NCBI GenBank assembly: GCA_947579665.1
Contig: OX388348.1
Coordinates: 12,958,001 to 13,022,000 of the forward strand
From: Sympetrum striolatum
Lineage: Eukaryota > Arthropoda > Insecta > Odonata > Libellulidae
Length of the DNA: 64,000 bases
Direction of reading: 5' to 3'
The notes below the pieces were generated by a model that was given only the letters and a program-made list of their open reading frames with translations, had not been told where the DNA came from and did not search any database. The position numbers and the translations under genes are program-made. Shown here in pieces: positions 47,030 to 57,968 of this stretch. Each line of letters begins with the position of its first letter. Position 1 is the stretch's first letter.

Positions 47030-47385
47030 GGCTCAAAGAAAAAGCCTTAGATAGAATAACCAAGTAAGCCTTCATGAAGCGAATCGGTGATTACATCGAT
47101 AAGTGAATCAGGAATTGATAGGTAAAATCCTGTGAAGTGTTCTACTACATGGGTGGCGAAGAAAGATCTTAAGAATACAGGAAATCAAAATTATGGAGAC
47201 CTCGGAGATGTTGGTATGGCGTAAAACGTAAGTCGGATCGATAGAAAAACGAACACAGAGGTGCTAGACATGGCTGGGGATGGGAGGGTTTTAATTGAAG
47301 TAATTAAGCGTCTGGAAAGGGAAAAAACGAAAAAAGCATCAAAGATGAGATATCAAAGCAAATGAACCAACCGAAGGGAAAACAC
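47030..47385 (+). mobile_element. Decayed RTE-like LINE reverse transcriptase, C-terminal part
   Basis: The best segment, starting at 47231, reads SRIDRKTNTEVLDMAG then DGRVLIEVIKR. This matches the well-known layout after the RT fingers/palm of RTE-like elements, where a W.DR.TNEEVL motif precedes a basic IKRRQR..W.GH segment. Upstream at 47145-47215, TTWVAKKDLK corresponds to the ETW..RKED region. Several stops and frame changes make it a pseudogene. The end ATGAACCAACCGAAGGG parallels the shared LINE terminus. Confidence 0.65.
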
Positions 47386-47401
47386 TTATATTTATAGTTT
47401 T

Positions 47402-47775
47402 TAACTTAATACCACATAAAATTCTGAGTATAATTTTATTTCAAAGGGGTAATGATTTATAATAATTACGAATTCCACTTCAATTGAATAAAATTACAGG
47501 GGGCAGCATCATAATACGATGTACATAATCGTACGAATAGTACTCATATGCACACACCAATGTTATTGATAGGTAACAACTGATAAGAAACGTGCAACTA
47601 TATTAGGCAGAGCATATTTTGTTTGTGTTTCCATAGAGAGTTTATTGTTTTAGTTAGTTCTCCTAAAGTTCAATATGATCGATAGGGATTTTTTCCTTTG
47701 AGGCACATATATCAAATGGTAGGAAATTTCGTAACAAAAGAAAATGAATTTAAGAGACATAAAAAATGAATAAAA
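47402..47775 (+). repeat. Repeat family B, copy 1
   Basis: It aligns in order with 48765-49105: GAGTATAATTTTATTTC, then AGCATCATA, CCATAGAGAGTTTATTG, CTCCTAAAGTTCAATATGAT and GGGATTTTTTCC, ending AAAATGAATTTAAGAGACAT. It follows directly after the LINE remnant, so it may be that LINE's 3' UTR, or it may be one half of a local duplication. Confidence 0.6.
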
Positions 47776-48764
47776 CGAATGAAGACATGCTAAAACAAAA
47801 TTCAAAGAATTAGCCCATTATCTTTAAAGTAATTTCAGGTCGCTGCAGACCCAACTTCAGTTGTCCCTACAGCAAAACAGGTGCATTTTGTGCACTTTCA
47901 ATACTCCACATTTATATTCGAAAACTAAAGCGAAACGGTCTTTCGCGTCGACGAACCGCGAACTACAAACGTTTACCGATAAAAATGGGGGAGGAACAAA
48001 CGTAGCAGGAGAAGATTCATGCACGCGTGCTGCGAACACGCTCAATTCCCTGCGAGCGTGTTGCGAGAGGAGTCTAGGATAAATCGAAGGGGAAAAAGCG
48101 GAGTTTTGTGTGTAGGAATACGCTGCCGATTGCACCCGTTGTGCGATCGTTAACGAGGGAACCATTGCCGGGAGAACGGAGCGCATGGGATGGAATCAGC
48201 GAACAAGATTCGGGAGAATATGCAGGAGATGGAAAAAGTCCGCCGTGAATTAGGAGAGCATCCGTGCTGGGAACAGTTGACGCCGATGGCGCTTTGGAGA
48301 GATTCAAGGGCCCGGATTCGAGTCGGGGAGGAATTGGCAAAACCAATGACACGTATCTGCAGCGGGATAACGAAATTGTCCGGCCGCCCCCAAAAGGGAG
48401 CTCGCACTGGGCAGTTATCCATACCGAGTGCCTCTCTACGGATGTCAGTGAAAATAAAAAAAATGTATCGAGATTTTTTACGCTTAACGAATTTATATTT
48501 GTGGAAATTAGGAGGAGGGACTCGGAAAGATAACGTTTCGAGCGACGAGGCACGGCTGAAATTATCAAATTGGAAAACGACGCACGCTTCTTCCATTTTT
48601 ATCAGGATTCAGAGAGAAGGAACACTTTTGCACGATGGAAGCACGAAAGCAATGATTTTGAGACACATATAATAACGCCACCAAAATAATTGGAATTTTT
48701 TAAGCCAAACTCGTTGTCTCATAACGCAGAACTACGCAAAATACTTTGAACAGATTAGAGTATT
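47776..48764. other. CpG-rich island between the family B copies
   Basis: 47930-48600 is CpG-dense (CTTTCGCGTCGACGAACCGCG, GTCCGGCCGCCCCC). Frames of 148-164 codons occur on both strands through the same bases (48074-48672), with no recognised motif on either. Lack of stops fits GC content. An unrecognised exon is possible but unsupported. Confidence 0.4.
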
Positions 48765-49105
48765 CAAATTAATCCGACATTAAATTTTTAGTATAATTTT
48801 ACTTCGTGAGAGGTATTGAATAATCATAATTATGAATCACGCTACAGTTGAACCTTTGGAGACAGCATACTATCAAATACACCAATGATTTTGATATCAA
48901 TAGATAAGGAAGAAAGGCAATACAACTATTTTTAAAGAAAGCATTCTCCGTTTTTATTACCATAGAGGTTTGATGATTTAAGCTAGTCTACCTAAAGTTA
49001 ATCATGATCGTTTCGGATTTTTTACTAAAAGACTTGAATGATCTCATGTACTAAAAGATAGGTGGTATCCTAAAGAAAAGAAGATGAATTAAGAAGGCAT
49101 AACTC
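48765..49105 (+). repeat. Repeat family B, copy 2
   Basis: It carries TTAGTATAATTTTACTTCG, GACAGCATACTATC, CCATAGAGGTTTGATG, CTACCTAAAGTTAATCATGA and CGGATTTTTTAC, ending AGATGAATTAAGAAGGCAT. Same orientation as copy 1 and about 1.36 kb downstream. No LINE coding remnant precedes it, which argues for a dispersed element or a segmental duplication. Confidence 0.6.
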
Positions 49106-50901
49106 ATTGAACTAGTCAAGTCATTCGATGGAACGTAGATAAAAATGAGAAAGAAATAGGACTTGGTATTTCATTCTATGATAAGATCTATCTAACCGTT
49201 GGATTAAGGTGTAAATATCGATTTCTTGGAATGTAACATGACATTAAAAAAGGAAACATTGGAAAACGGTGCCGCGGCTCAGATTAAAAATAAGTGCGTC
49301 AACTTCAACGATATTTTGTTAATTCTGGAATGACAGCAAAATCTTTCAACTTTTTTCTACACTCCGCATTCAAATGAAAAATGAGATAATTCTTGGAAAT
49401 ATTTGGTAAGCATTGTGTGAGAGACAGATTGGGATAATTGGGGAAAGGAGAGATAGGATTTGAAATATATATACATCAGTTAAGGTATGCAAAGAAAACA
49501 AATTTTGAGCCAAATTAAATCTACGAGGAAAACTAAGACCAATTTCACACTCTTAACCAGCCATCGTAAATAATTGCATGGACCATACCAAAGCATAAAA
49601 AACTCCCGAAGCATCAACCGTGGAGAAACCATTCCAGAAACAGCCTCCAAGTACACAATAACTCCCAGAACGCAACTGCGTTGAAGTCTCCAAGTTGGAT
49701 TTCCAAGAAAACAATGCACCACGCAGTAGAGGGCGTTAGGAGCCCTCGTAAAAGACATCCTGATGAATGGAAACGCGAGAGAAAAAAATAAAAAGGAAGG
49801 AGGACCACCGAAACGGACAGAAATACAGCAAATAGGATCATGAAAAGGGTTGTAATGGCGGGGAATTAAGGAGAAGGGACGACCAGAAGGAATCCGTGGG
49901 GGGGAGGAAAGAGGGAAAATAGAAAAAACGGCGTATATAACGGGAGAAAATCCAGAAGGAGAAAAGCGCTTCAAGAGGAAAACTACCAGGGAATGAAAGA
50001 AGAGGAAGTGGTTACCTTCCGACGGAGTGGAGAGGAAGAAGGAATCCGTACTTTTTGGGAAGAGGGGATTATGAGAGGTGGAGAGATCGCGTGCTCGGAC
50101 GCAAGTGCGTAGCTGCGTGTTCTGGGGATATATCCAAAAGAGGATGAAAGAGAAAGGCAGCGAGAGGAAAAAAAGGGTCCAGATGACGGGAGAAAAGGAT
50201 GGGATAATACGGAAGAAAAATCCTCGGATGCGAAAGAAAAGGGAAAATTCTCTCGGATTCATTGTGCTCGCGAAGCCTTGGAAGGGAAGGAATTAATAAT
50301 GAAGAAACGAGCTGCGAAAATTAAAAAGCCAATTTGACGCGATTCTCGAAATAAAAAGAGAGAAACGGACGGAAATCAAACGGGGAGAGAGTGTGCGGAA
50401 TTATTTGGATTAATTATTACGCGGAATTTTTTTTTTGCGCGGGGCTCGGCTTCATTTTCGCGCATCCAATTTGGATAATTGCGAAATTATCTCACCTAGA
50501 TGTCGGAGTTTTGTTGAATGACCCGACTGGAACAGTGGATTAGTTTTACTGGATGAAGGGTATTAGTGGATTGAATGTAACCAGGAGCTTCATCTCTGAT
50601 GGACCATGGACCGCGGGTGTTACTGACAGACTAGAATCTATCGGAACTGCGGTTGGGCTCACTTTAATCATGGTGAAAAACGCTTCAGAATGATGATTAA
50701 CAAGTAGAATGACCCCAAATAAAGGATTTTTTTTTTTAAAGCGAAAAAACCGTAAAATATATGTAAAAAATCTTAAACCAATTTTTACAACAAATATATT
50801 AATAATAACTTCTCTAATGGAAACAGGAAGATCTTAATTACATCCATTTCAATAATTATTACTATTTACAAACAGACACCCATTTCCTAACCAGTAAATT
50901 C
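49106..50901. other. Spacer, then long purine-rich tract at 49780-50290 and CpG patch to 50520
   Basis: The plus strand is strongly purine-rich at 49780-50290 (GAGAGAAAAAAATAAAAAGG, GGGGGGGAGGAAAGAGGG). The minus-strand 260-codon frame at 49480-50262, rich in F, S, P and R, is the pyrimidine complement and has no domain. 50290-50520 contains GCGCGGGGCTCGGC. 50530-50880 is spacer. Confidence 0.5.
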
Positions 50902-50972
50902 CTATTGGCCGGGATTCGAACCCTGGACCTTGGGGTTGGAACGCTAGCACGCTAACCACTCAGCCAACCTAC
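50902..50972 (-). mobile_element. tRNA-like sequence (SINE head or tRNA pseudogene)
   Basis: On the minus strand: GGTTGGCTGAGTGGTTAGCG (A box region TGGCTGAGTGG), GTGCTAGCGTTCC, then CAGGGTTCGAATCCCGG (B box GGTTCGAATCC). The acceptor-like GGTTGGC pairs with GCCAATA at six of seven positions and the T-stem at four of five, but the anticodon arm does not fold. No shared body was seen elsewhere in the window, so SINE versus tRNA pseudogene is undecided. Confidence 0.55.
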
Positions 50973-52929
50973 TTAAAAAATCTTTAACCTTTGTTTTCCC
51001 TTCTCAAATTTCTCATAAAATAAAACTAGGGCATTCCTTTAGCAATCAGTCTCCTTTGGGACAGATTAACTGTTATTATACTAATTGAGAAACAACAGTT
51101 AACTCATATACCCAAACCTCGAACAAAGAACCCATGTTCGACAAATGCATTCGAAGTCATCATGAAAAGATGGGGAAAAAAATTCAAAAGATTTTTATAA
51201 CTAAGCTCAATCTTGCACATAAATCAGCTGGACATAAGGACAGTAAATCAACATAGAAAAAATTGTCGCAATCAAAACGAGATGACCTTGCATCAAAAGG
51301 TTCCATCAATACCGAAATGCCGTCTCTTGCAAAAAAGTAGTTTCCAAGGAGGTACTCCGTAGATTGCAAAAAAGCTCCCTTGAGAACGGAGCATAACTGA
51401 GGTGGAAAAACTTCTTATAAGGCGATCCGCATTAGATTTATTTCCGGAGATTTTCAGGCAAGGAAACATATGGAAGATGTGACAAATGGACATATTTTGG
51501 CATCAGAGGTCTCTTAGGGATCCGCAGGTGGGACTTGATAAATGTAAAATCACGAGAACACTTTGATCTTTTCCAAGTAATCGAATCTGCAATTTAAGCA
51601 GCCCTTTGATTTACGAACGCAAAATTCACACACGTCATTTTCCCTTCGTATCAAAGAAGGAGTGTAACGAACGCTTCAAGTTGAATCGGCAACGTAGATC
51701 TTCAGTTTTGCAGGTAATAGTTATTTTCCTAGGACACGCATAGTTAACAAATAGGTTTATCTCATCTGGGTTGGAAATAGACATACAGAATACCGGTACT
51801 TCATTAACTCGAAATAGTGTCTAGAAGGTTTTTATTAAGTCGAGATTGAGACTAAAAAGTCTTTTCTTCCATCGAACCTCCCGTCAATGATATTATAAAC
51901 ATAATTTGCGTGCAGGTGAATCGAGATAGAGAGGAAAACTTTAGAAAGGGTGGATGTAAATATTCCACGGCATGAAAACATCCATAGAGAGAGAGATGTG
52001 AAAAACCTGAGCAACCCTAATAGTACAAGCTTAAAGGTGTAAAGGAAAGCTGTGTACAACATGGAAACTATAAACGCAGTACTACGAGTAATAGAAAATT
52101 ACAAAAAATAACATAAAAAACAAGAAAAATTGCAACAATAAATTATGACAAAATAAAATAAGAAAAAACACTAACATTGTTAACGAAATGAAGCATACTA
52201 AAACTGAGATTGTCAGCGATTTGTCTATAAGGGGTTCCTGGAATAAATGTTGCAACTAGAGGTAGAGGAAATAAGTGGATTAGACGGGTATTGAGTGAGA
52301 AAAAATTCCTATACTAATAGAAGACTAGAAGAATCCACGGAAGTAATTAATTAGTTAAACTTTGCAATACAAGGATTAAAAACAGATGAATTTGCTTTCC
52401 AGTTCGGCAAGATACGCTAAGATAAGAAATTGAAACTTTAAACGAACTACGAAACGTTATCCATCACCTTATCTCCAACGCAAAGATATCTAAAGAATAA
52501 AAGAGACAGATAAGACCAATTGCGAGAAATGTCCTTAGCCTTCTTTCCCATGTTATCAAAATCGACCAACAGCGAGCTTGTTTACGAGACTTGCTTCACA
52601 CTTGACCATGCGCTTTGCAAGCCAAGGAGGAGGAAGCGAAATCTGATAATTGGGAAGGAATCCCCTTTCAATTGCGTTAGAGAAGTTTCCAGGAGTCTCA
52701 AGGAGCTTTGTATTTGACATCGCGAGACCAACGAACAAGTATTGCCAACTCTAAACACTTAAGACGTCGGAAAGAAAATAAAATACTTCATTTGTCCTAC
52801 GTGTCGGCTTAGAGTTAACCTTGGAGTCATTCTCAAGATGTTTAACGAACAATTTTGTTCGAATTTTCTTCTAAAGGCAGTAATTATATTTCGCTCAACC
52901 TTTCTCCGTACTGGTAACATTAAAAAAAA
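50973..52929. other. AT-rich spacer, no feature seen
   Basis: Several short frames on both strands without motifs. 52070-52190 is A-rich low-complexity DNA. No repeat family member recognised. Confidence 0.5.
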
Positions 52930-53150
52930 CCACAACTTTTTTACAGCTACTTGAGATATTGGTGATGCTAAATGATTTTATTAATTTACATCTCTTGTAA
53001 ATGAATTTTAAATATACTGTAGATTCATAGGATAATTGCTATATATCTACGTAATTTTTTTCCGATTCAGTGAGGAGAGTACGATCAAAAATTCTCATTT
53101 TCTTCTTCTATCTTGAGCTGTTATGGTGTTAGAGATTCAAACCAGCCTCA
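52930..53150 (-). mobile_element. Repeat family A, copy 9 (minus strand, diverged)
   Basis: Minus strand: GAGGCTGGTTTGAATCTC at the start, CAAGATAGAAGAAG in the middle, CTCTCCTCACTGAATCG, then ATTTAGCATCACCAATATCT and CAAGTAGCTG. The GTAGTTTGCC hallmark is eroded, but both the start and the downstream segment match copies 1 and 8, including their order and spacing. Confidence 0.6.
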
Positions 53151-53689
53151 GAAATAATTACTACACACATAAAAAATGTATGGTGTTGCAGATTTTTTAC
53201 AAATGTTGAATAATTGTTGTAATATGTATATGTAATTATTGTAATAGGATGTATGATTTGTTAAGTATTTACCGATTAGCTTGGGTGTAGTTTTAATTAA
53301 TTAAATGCAATTAATGACCTATCCCATACATACTTAGTATGTTCTTGAAGAAAAAAATTCATTATTATTATAGCTGTCATTTAGTACCTATAATTATGTT
53401 AAAATAAATCCTGAGTAGTTAAAACTACTTCAATAGGAATAACTTGAGATATTACCCGATATAAAACAAACGTGATAAAATTAGAAAACATGAATGACTG
53501 GGTAAACAACTGAATTGGCTAACCTGATTAAATTACTAATAGTAATGGTGGACTTATGTCCTAAAACGTTCACCTTTTCTTAACACTAAAAGCTTTTAAG
53601 ACCAATTAGTACGACAGCATAGAACAAATAAGCACTTATTGTTAGTAGAAACGACTTTCTATCAATTCCTTCCCCATCTGGAGTCCACG
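53151..53689. other. AT-rich spacer
   Basis: TTGTTGTAATATG-type AT-rich sequence; no feature recognised. Confidence 0.5.
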
Positions 53690-54280
53690 AGGAAGGTTCA
53701 TTTCTAACTCAACACCCAAACGTTAGCAGCCCTGGCGATACTCCTCGCCTCCTTGCGTGTACAGCCCACCCGAATATATAGCGCCTCCGCAGGGTTGCGG
53801 ACCACAAAAAACGAACAAAATAATTGGAAAGAGAGCGGGCGACAATCTTTATTTCAAAACCGCACCGAATAGCCCTTCGGGACTCTGCGAAAACTCCTGA
53901 CGCTACAATATTTTCGGTCGAGTGATACACCGCAAATACGACTTTCCCTGAGGTCGTTCGATAAACCTCCAATCCTCACCAACCCTTGGACGGGGGGAGC
54001 ATCGGAGGGATGTATAAACAGAGGAGCAGATGGATGCAATAATAACATTCCGCCGCAATCGAAGCTTCTGGACTGTCCGGGGAGGGCCTAATCGGTTGGG
54101 GGCTGAGTCATGTGGCCGATGAGCTTCCCTGATGCCTCTATTATCTTCCGACTATCTCAGAATGTTTGTGAAGACGTTGCCTGAATAGGAATGCTTCCAC
54201 AACAAGAGACCCCCCGCAGTGGAAACTCGCTTTCGTCATGAGAGTTCAGATAGTGAGATGGCTTTTCCTCGGGTACGATT
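53690..54280. other. CpG-containing island
   Basis: GTACAGCCCACCCGAATATA, GCGCCTCCGCAGGG, GAGAGCGGGCGACAATC and GGACGGGGGGAGCATCGG. Overlapping minus-strand frames of 87 and 64 codons have no motif. Candidate regulatory island. Confidence 0.35.
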
Positions 54281-54700
54281 GTGCATTCTCTAAGTTGATA
54301 ATACACGTTGTTACGTTAATAGCAGACGGTAAGGAAGAGTATTTCTGCGGTATTAAAGGAAGGGGTAAATAGAGAGCATTTCAGTTGTAAAGAGAGAGTG
54401 GAAGACTAAGAAAGCTGACTTAATTCGGTGAATGAAACTTTTGGGTAAAGAGAAGACGTACGGAAGTTCTTGACGTCCAAGCAGTACAATGCAAGGAAGA
54501 TTATAATAGATAAACACATACCTACAGAATGATTCATACGAGAAACTATCTGAATGATTTCATATGTATTATTTAGGTAGATAATGTACGGCAAGCTTCT
54601 AGATGGCAACGGGTAGGACGAAAAACTGCTAAAATGGCTAATTAAGGGTAACTACAAAACTTTCAACAGACACTCTTCTATTTCCTAGAGGAAAAAAGGA
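54281..54700. other. AT-rich spacer
   Basis: No feature recognised. The last bases lead into a LINE-like frame. Confidence 0.5.
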
Positions 54701-54800
54701 ATTGTTGTATGACGTTTATGTTGGATGACGTAAGGGGTGGGGATAACTATAACGAAATGAAGGAGATGCCGCTTTATCGAGATTTTTGTGTGAAAACAAT
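54701..54800 (+). mobile_element. Decayed RTE-like LINE C-terminus, fragment 3
   Basis: The frame reads MLDDVRGGDNYNEMKEM then PLYRDFCV. This matches the known LDD.RGG..Y.EMK..A..R..W signature at the very end of RTE-like LINE reverse transcriptases. The usual tryptophan is replaced by FC. The open frame continues without homology to about 54891. Closely related fragments lie at 58590 and 62755. Confidence 0.65.
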
Positions 54801-55673
54801 GTCTATTAAAGTCCAGATTACTAGGCTCTACAATACGTATGGGCGTAGCAAGACGATTCTTAACTACAATAAAAAACGAAAAAAGTGTTAATTAAAATAA
54901 ACGGTATTATTCATTGAATGCATGAAAATATAAAGCTGAAAGCAAAATAATCGAACGATTGTTTCAGATAGTAAGACACAAGTAATCCTAACGAAAATAG
55001 TTTTTAGATTTATTTCCTCGCGAGGGCATGCTGCGAGAAAATGTGGATTAGGCATACTTAACTAAGCATAAATCTTATTTTCCGACTACGCAAATTGAAG
55101 CCTAATTCGAGACGAAGAGGTAACCAGATTCGAGGGAAAGGACGTCAATGGAACCCTCGCATACCATCACAAGCTCTATAGAAACGAATCCGCCTCGACT
55201 TTCATTTGGGGCTCGTCATCTTCGGCAAGCCCGCCAATAATCTTAAATCGAGTCAAATTGGGCCACTTTCGGCGGGATGAATCGTAAATAAGCGCGGGAA
55301 AATCCTCAACGAAGGATATCCTAAAACTAGGGACTCTAGTATTGGGTGTGAGCCCTTCTAAAATACCCTACCACGGTATTCCAACAATAGCATCTCCTCG
55401 AGAGCCAATCCTTGAGCGATGAGAGCGCCCTCAACGCTGAATGCGCAAAGCGATGCCTCGAAGCGATTTTCAGACGGAGCCGAAAAAGAAGGTATTTTTT
55501 CCGGCGAGTTACTTTTACCGCTGGAATCGAATTTTATCCCGTGAAGCCTTTATTCGAGACTCAGATAAGCCACCTGGTGTATGGTATATTTTCCCTCCAA
55601 AAGTCTATTTATACGCCTAAAGATGGGGACTATCGAGTAATTCTGATTCCTACTACTGTCTGACAGTATTCAG
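54801..55673. other. Spacer with mixed island at 55040-55570
   Basis: CCTCGCGAGGGCATGC (CCTCGCGAGG is a perfect palindrome at 55017-55026), GGCCACTTTCGGCGGG and GAAGCGATTTTCAGACGG. An 83-codon frame at 55412-55663 has no motif. Candidate regulatory island. Confidence 0.4.
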
Positions 55674-56290
55674 CCCGGATGCCGGTTGATACCTCACCCC
55701 TTCCAACATAAGCACCTAAGAGCTTACAGAGAGGAATGAGGTTTACAAGGCAAGATGAGGAGTGAGGTAGTTTGCCCTTGATTTAGAGATTTAGATATAG
55801 CCTGAGAGCAACCAAAGGCGTATGGCAGGGGGAGTAATAACACCACCATTACTCAAATCCACACTATTAGCATTTCTAATAGCCTGGGGAAAAACGACCA
55901 AAAGTAATTATCTGTTTTTGCGAACACTTCCCTATAACGTTTTGTAGATGCCTCTCGGAGATTGCGTTCGTTCTTTACTGGCACTAATATTTCAATTACT
56001 TCGTTTATAAATTCTTGACGAATGAACTTTTCGAAAGGTTTCTGTCGATAATCGGATCTTGCTTTCCTCGCAGAGCCAGAATGCTATAAGCGGAACATGT
56101 CCACGTAAGTGAACCACAATGACTATGAGTAACACTTTAGTTGTCTGTCCATAAGGAGAGACCTGGATCAGTGCAATCATTCACTCATACCTCAGTAGCT
56201 TTCATTTCATCACAGCCATGATCAAAACTGGGACAAAAGTAAATAGGAGATACATTTTTCTCTTTCCTATACCTAATGACAAATTAATAT
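55674..56290 (+). mobile_element. Repeat family A, copy 6, interrupted by about 270 bp
   Basis: Core: GATGCCGGTTGATACCTCAC, AGAGGAATGAGG, then TTTACAAGGCAAGATGAGG and AGTGAGGTAGTTTGCCCTTG. Family identity resumes near 56057 with CTTGCTTTCCTCGC and continues through GTGAACCACAATGACTATG, CTCATACCTCAGTAGC and CACAGCCATGATCAAAAC to the AAAAGTAAATAGGAGATACA tail. The intervening 55785-56056 is absent from copies 1, 7 and 8, so it is an insertion or a segment lost elsewhere. Confidence 0.7.
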
Positions 56291-56390
56291 ATTCCATTCC
56301 TGCGAAAATGGTAGCAGGAACATTCCTAGGACTAACAGCTTTTTTCCTCGATGGACGAAAAATATTACTGCCATTGCTTTGCGAGAGTTT

Positions 56391-56494
56391 CTCGCATTAT
56401 TCCGTAGTAGTAGTAGTATTGTTAAAAGTGCTTCGACAGCTTAGGTCATTTCGCACATTGGCTCCCACCGGGAATCGAGCCTCGCATTATTCCG
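56391..56494 (-). mobile_element. SINE S1, 5'-truncated copy with 14 bp target duplication
   Basis: The element at about 56405-56480 contains the ACT-repeat tail (plus strand GTAGTAGTAGTAGTATT), the whole S1 body and the acceptor-like end, but stops inside the B box, so the A box and anticodon region are missing. The flanks CTCGCATTATTCCG (56391-56404 and 56481-56494) are identical. A 5' truncation with a perfect duplication indicates LINE-type reverse transcription. It is dead on arrival, lacking a pol III promoter. Confidence 0.88.
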
Positions 56495-56830
56495 CCACGA
56501 AGCTGGCATAACACGGGGCTAATTACTATGAATGAAGTACCCCAGTGCGTACTACATATCTTATCCTCACCATTTTGCTCCTCTGCCTTAGTCACACATT
56601 TATCAGCTAGACGTCGTTGTAAATGCTAACTGGGTTTACCAAATGGGTTAATTCTGGTACCACTTCGCCCGCCCTGTCACGGCGCGGGGGAAAATGGATT
56701 CTTTTCTCCAAATTATCTGGAACGGAGCCAGGCTGCAATTTTATCTCTCCCTCTTCAGGGATTCCTCCCCAGGAAAGAGAGAACCGATCTCTCTAAACCT
56801 CCATCAATTTTTCCTCGAGTTTACGAGGCG
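56495..56830. other. Spacer with small CpG patch at 56660-56700
   Basis: CTTCGCCCGCCCTGTCACGG and CGCGGGGGAAAATGG form a brief CpG-rich patch. No gene or repeat is recognised. Confidence 0.45.
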
Positions 56831-57415
56831 GCCACGTGTTTAAGGGATGAATTACGCCTTCAGACATTAAAATATTTTTTGATAGCCTACTTAACGACTT
56901 GCGTGCGTTCCGTGGAGTACTGCAATCAGTGAACAATACAAATGTTGAATTGAAAGTTGTAAATAGATATGAAATTCCAAGATGTTTCACGCATAAGGGG
57001 TATAGACAATTAAATGCATTAGTTCCTAAATTATTAAATAATTTGAGAGATAAACTAAAAAATATGAAATCTATAAGGGAGTTTAAGTGTAGAATAAAAG
57101 AATAGTTGTTAAAATAATTGTTTGTAAAAATGTATAAAATTAAAAAAATTAAAATCTACATATATTTAAAATAGGATATAATCATGTGTGCTGAGGTATC
57201 AATACTATGATTTTTTTTAGATAACACAGAACATTAAGGCACCTGCTGATAAGCCTATTATGGCTTAGCGGGACCATTATGTTTTTAATACTATTTAATG
57301 ATATTTTTCTTTATATATGCTAAACAAATTTTATGTGTTACGTAATTTTGAAATGGAATTTATTTTTTGTAAAGATAAGTAATAACCAAACAAAATAAAT
57401 AAATTTAATTTAAAA
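56831..57415 (+). mobile_element. 5'-truncated Jockey/CR1-like LINE: RT C-terminus plus 3' UTR
   Basis: An open frame to the stop at about 57105 reads LLNDLRAFRGVL, then YEIPRCFTHKGYRQLNAL, VPKLLNNLRD and SIREFKCRIKE. This is the familiar end of many LINE polymerases, in which an R..RT..G.R.....P.LWN.LP segment precedes S...FK..LK. The 3' UTR contains CCTGCTGATAAGCCTATTAT followed by GGCTTAGCGGGACC, and the element ends in AAATAAATAAATTT. The surviving frame is intact over about 75 codons, so the copy is not very old, but nearly all of the element is missing. Confidence 0.65.
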
Positions 57416-57968
57416 AAGGTCCCTAAGGATGTATACCCTAATTTGGATTCGTAATGGAAACATTCCTTAGAAATTTCGGCTGCGAAGAATTTAGTCGTGA
57501 AAAATGCTGCGGGCGATACTGGTTTCTTGCTTCAGCATCCGAAACGCTCGCTCGCCAACGATGATAAATTAGCCGACGTATTAATTATCCCCTGATAGCT
57601 CTTGATGACACAATGGGGGAAATATTCATGAAGAAGCAGTCGTACGGTTGCGTATCAAGGCGCCGTTCTTTGTTAAGTCCGCGGCTGCGCATTCCGGCGC
57701 TCATTTTTTATATCTTTATCATTCGTCGTCACAAACAAGACTATGCCATTAAGCATTGCTTGCAGATGGAATTCCATTTGCATACCATTCATTAGGGGTA
57801 GAGAAATTAACGATTAGCACCAATAAGATAAAGGCGACGATGATAAATACTACAAATAAAAAGAGTGATACAACCGTTTAAGTAAAGCAGCCTATCTTCA
57901 CAATTTATACAAGCTGATCCCTTTGGAAAAAAATGCGACCAAACTCTTACTTATATCGAGCTGAACTT
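57416..57968. other. Mixed island at 57470-57790, then spacer
   Basis: GCTGCGGGCGATACTGG, GAAACGCTCGCTCGCC and AAGTCCGCGGCTGCGC. A 60-codon frame has no motif. Confidence 0.4.

Noticed and set aside
48074..48672. Frames of 148-164 codons on both strands
   Set aside because: Similar lengths in opposite strands through the same CpG-rich bases imply low stop density from composition. No recognised motif in either.
49480..50262. 260-codon open frame on the minus strand, the longest in the window
   Set aside because: Residues are dominated by F, S, P, L and R, as expected from the pyrimidine complement of a purine-rich tract. No domain, signal or splice logic is visible.
50902..50972. Functional tRNA gene on the minus strand
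   Set aside because: Acceptor and T-stems carry mismatches and the anticodon stem fails; called tRNA-like only.
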